A DNA stretch of 64,000 nucleotides from Acetobacter estunensis (GTDB lineage: Bacteria; Pseudomonadota; Alphaproteobacteria; Acetobacterales; Acetobacteraceae): assembly GCF_011516945.1 (NCBI RefSeq), contig NZ_WOTH01000002.1:124001-188000 (forward strand). Reading direction: 5' to 3'. The position numbers were made by a program, and so were the translations under genes. Every line of letters starts with the position of its first letter. Within the stretch, counting starts at the first letter, position 1. Of the stretch, positions 62,891 to 64,000 are shown one piece after another. The notes below the pieces were generated by a model. That model searched no databases, had not been told where the DNA came from, and saw nothing but the letters and a program-made list of their open reading frames with translations.

Positions 62891-63829
62891 CTACACCCAA
62901 TAGGCCAGACGGCTGCGCATCCGCGCGAACAGCCCGAAGGCGATGCTCCACAGCGCAACGCTATAGGCTATCGCGGTCCACCAGATCGAAGGACGCACCG
63001 CGCTGCCCATAAACGGTCCTCGAAGCACCTCGATCAAGGGATAGCACGGGTCCAGAAGCAGATACTGCCGTCCCAGCGTGATGAGATCCGGTTTCCACAA
63101 AACAGGCGTGATGAAAAAGAGGATCTGCATGACGTTGGAGGCGATCGGCGGCATATCGCGGAACCGTGCGCCCAGCACTCCCATGAGCAGCGTGATCGCG
63201 AACAGATCGAGCAGCCACAGGCCCATTCCCACCGGTAGTTGCCAGTCCAGCGTCGGATGGACGTGGAAGATGAGAAACAGGATCACGATCACGCCCACAC
63301 TGTGCAGAAAGGTCAGCACATTGCGCACCACGCTGCGCTCGACATGCACGAAAAACGGCATGCGCATGGCGTGGATAAGCCCCGAAGCGTTGGTGAAGGT
63401 GGCACACCCCTCCGTCACGGTTCCTGCGAGAAAGGACCACAGCACCAGCGAAAAGCACAGGAACGGCAGATAGACCGCAAGATCGATATGGAACAGCGTG
63501 GCGTAGAGCACACCCATCGCACTCACGAGAATGGCGGTCGAAAGCGTCAGCCAGAACGGCCCCAGCAGGGAGCCGCGATAGCGCTGACAAATATCGAGCC
63601 AGCCCAGCGTCCAGCCCAACCGCAGCAGACGCATCCCCCCGCCTATATCGCGCAAAGCATGCACGACATGGCCGAAACCGCGTTCGGGCCGAAGATCGAG
63701 AACGGGCATTGCGCCCGCCAGTTCGGCCTGAACGTGCGGCTCGTCCGTAATGGGCGCAGGTGTGGAAGAAAGAGGACGCTCTTCCACCGCAGATGCGTTC
63801 TCAGGTGATGACCCGTTCGTACTGCTCAT
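62891..63829 (-). CDS. polysaccharide-export ABC transporter permease (KpsM/Wzm, ABC-2 type)
   Basis: 312-aa inner-membrane protein. The last 245 residues have six hydrophobic segments and the ABC-2 features YRGSLLGPFWLTLS, FLAGTVTEGC, and VLWKPDLITLG-YLLLDPCYPLIEVLRGPFMG. The first about 70 residues are a polar, Pro/Glu-rich extension (SSTPAPITDEPHVQ) not needed by the fold. ATG 63829 is chosen; an open frame reaches 63955. Paired with the ATPase gene immediately downstream. Confidence 0.9.
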   Translation of the reverse strand: MSSTNGSSPENASAVEERPLSSTPAPITDEPHVQAELAGAMPVLDLRPERGFGHVVHALRDIGGGMRLLRLGWTLGWLDICQRYRGSLLGPFWLTLSTAILVSAMGVLYATLFHIDLAVYLPFLCFSLVLWSFLAGTVTEGCATFTNASGLIHAMRMPFFVHVERSVVRNVLTFLHSVGVIVILFLIFHVHPTLDWQLPVGMGLWLLDLFAITLLMGVLGARFRDMPPIASNVMQILFFITPVLWKPDLITLGRQYLLLDPCYPLIEVLRGPFMGSAVRPSIWWTAIAYSVALWSIAFGLFARMRSRLAYWV

Positions 63830-63875
63830 GAAAGGGCGATAGACAAGGGCGACAGCGGACGCAAGCGGTTGTCCA

Positions 63876-64000
63876 TCAGGATGCGTTCTGCGCCAGCCGC
63901 GCGAGATCCAGAACGCCCCGACTGCTCCGTCCCGCCATCTGGATGATTTCATCAAGTGTACACCACTTCGCCTCTAGCGCGTCGTCATTGGCACGCGGCG
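63876..64000 (-). CDS. Nudix hydrolase, C-terminal end (5' part outside window)
   Basis: Minus-strand frame open from the window edge to TGA at 63876-63878: 40 residues containing NDDALEAKWCTLDEI, the segment that commonly follows the Nudix box in ADP-ribose or NADH pyrophosphatase-like enzymes. The catalytic Nudix box itself is outside the window, so identity rests on this short tail. Confidence 0.6.
   Translation of the reverse strand, partial: PRANDDALEAKWCTLDEIIQMAGRSSRGVLDLARLAQNAS

Noticed and set aside
1-64000. CRISPR arrays, tRNA/rRNA genes, insertion sequences or attachment sites
   Set aside because: No regularly spaced repeats, cloverleaf-like intergenic segments, transposase frames or flanking direct repeats were seen on either strand.

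Overview
The window looks like a chromosomal segment of an acetic acid bacterium (Alphaproteobacteria, Acetobacteraceae). This rests on moderately high GC, alphaproteobacterial synteny (ileS-lspA-DUF3035 lipoprotein, YdcH-purE-purK, a TrcR-type regulator, a divergent tlpA/argH pair, a DUF4175/TIGR02302 protein next to lysA), a periplasmic small-subunit/GMC-flavoprotein/triheme-cytochrome-c dehydrogenase of the type acetic acid bacteria use for oxidative fermentation, a SatP-type acetate carrier and a Tat-exported fructan hydrolase. Genus cannot be fixed from sequence alone; Asaia, Kozakia or a relative is only a guess. No rRNA, tRNA, intact transposon, prophage or CRISPR array was seen.

Layout. 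1-8 kb: two overlapping CDF metal exporters (the first cut by the window edge), a ClC chloride channel/antiporter, a YjbQ protein, a small membrane protein, a GT4 glycosyltransferase, an MsbA-like ABC exporter and a SatP acetate transporter. 8-18.8 kb: an operon galE-cdd-secreted serine protease opposite a GluP-type sugar symporter, then LysR regulator + FUSC exporter, a DUF4175 protein and lysA. 18.9-27.3 kb: a glycosyltransferase island (DUF4422 protein, CgeB-like protein, a GT2-GT4 fusion with five N-terminal repeats, and a CgeB-GT4 fusion with a duplicated unrecognised C-terminal domain). 27.4-33.6 kb: rpsA, a DUF2254 and a DUF1275 membrane protein, a 46-aa LptM-like lipoprotein, argH and a TlpA thioredoxin. 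33.65-35.18 kb: an AT-rich patch with a frameshifted beta-propeller gene. 35.2-39.6 kb: molbindin, ileS, lspA and a DUF3035 lipoprotein.

39.6-46.2 kb is the acetate-growth block: an ScfR/RamB-type regulator opposite aceA (isocitrate lyase), then glcB (malate synthase G), then a CidA/LrgA-LrgB pair. The aceA/scfR intergenic region holds a perfect 8-bp inverted repeat that is the best operator candidate in the window. Together with satP at 7.4 kb this gives acetate uptake plus a glyoxylate shunt. 46.5-53.4 kb: a surface-polymer transferase/flippase pair, mscL, rpmE, trcR, two small YdcH proteins, purE and purK. 53.4-62 kb: fructan and sugar use, with a Tat-exported GH32 enzyme, a flavin monooxygenase, a GPH sugar symporter and the three-subunit S-L-C dehydrogenase. 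62.1-64 kb: a Wzm/Wzt polysaccharide ABC exporter and the C-terminal end of a Nudix hydrolase cut by the window edge.

The most unusual material is the glycosyltransferase island, which lies between argH-lptM and lysA-TIGR02302, genes that are normally adjacent in alphaproteobacteria. Also notable are the +1 frameshift in a T7 run of the beta-propeller gene and the scfR/aceA control region. Start sites were often moved downstream of the longest open frame on the basis of ribosome binding sites, ATGA overlaps and family N-termini; each case is stated.
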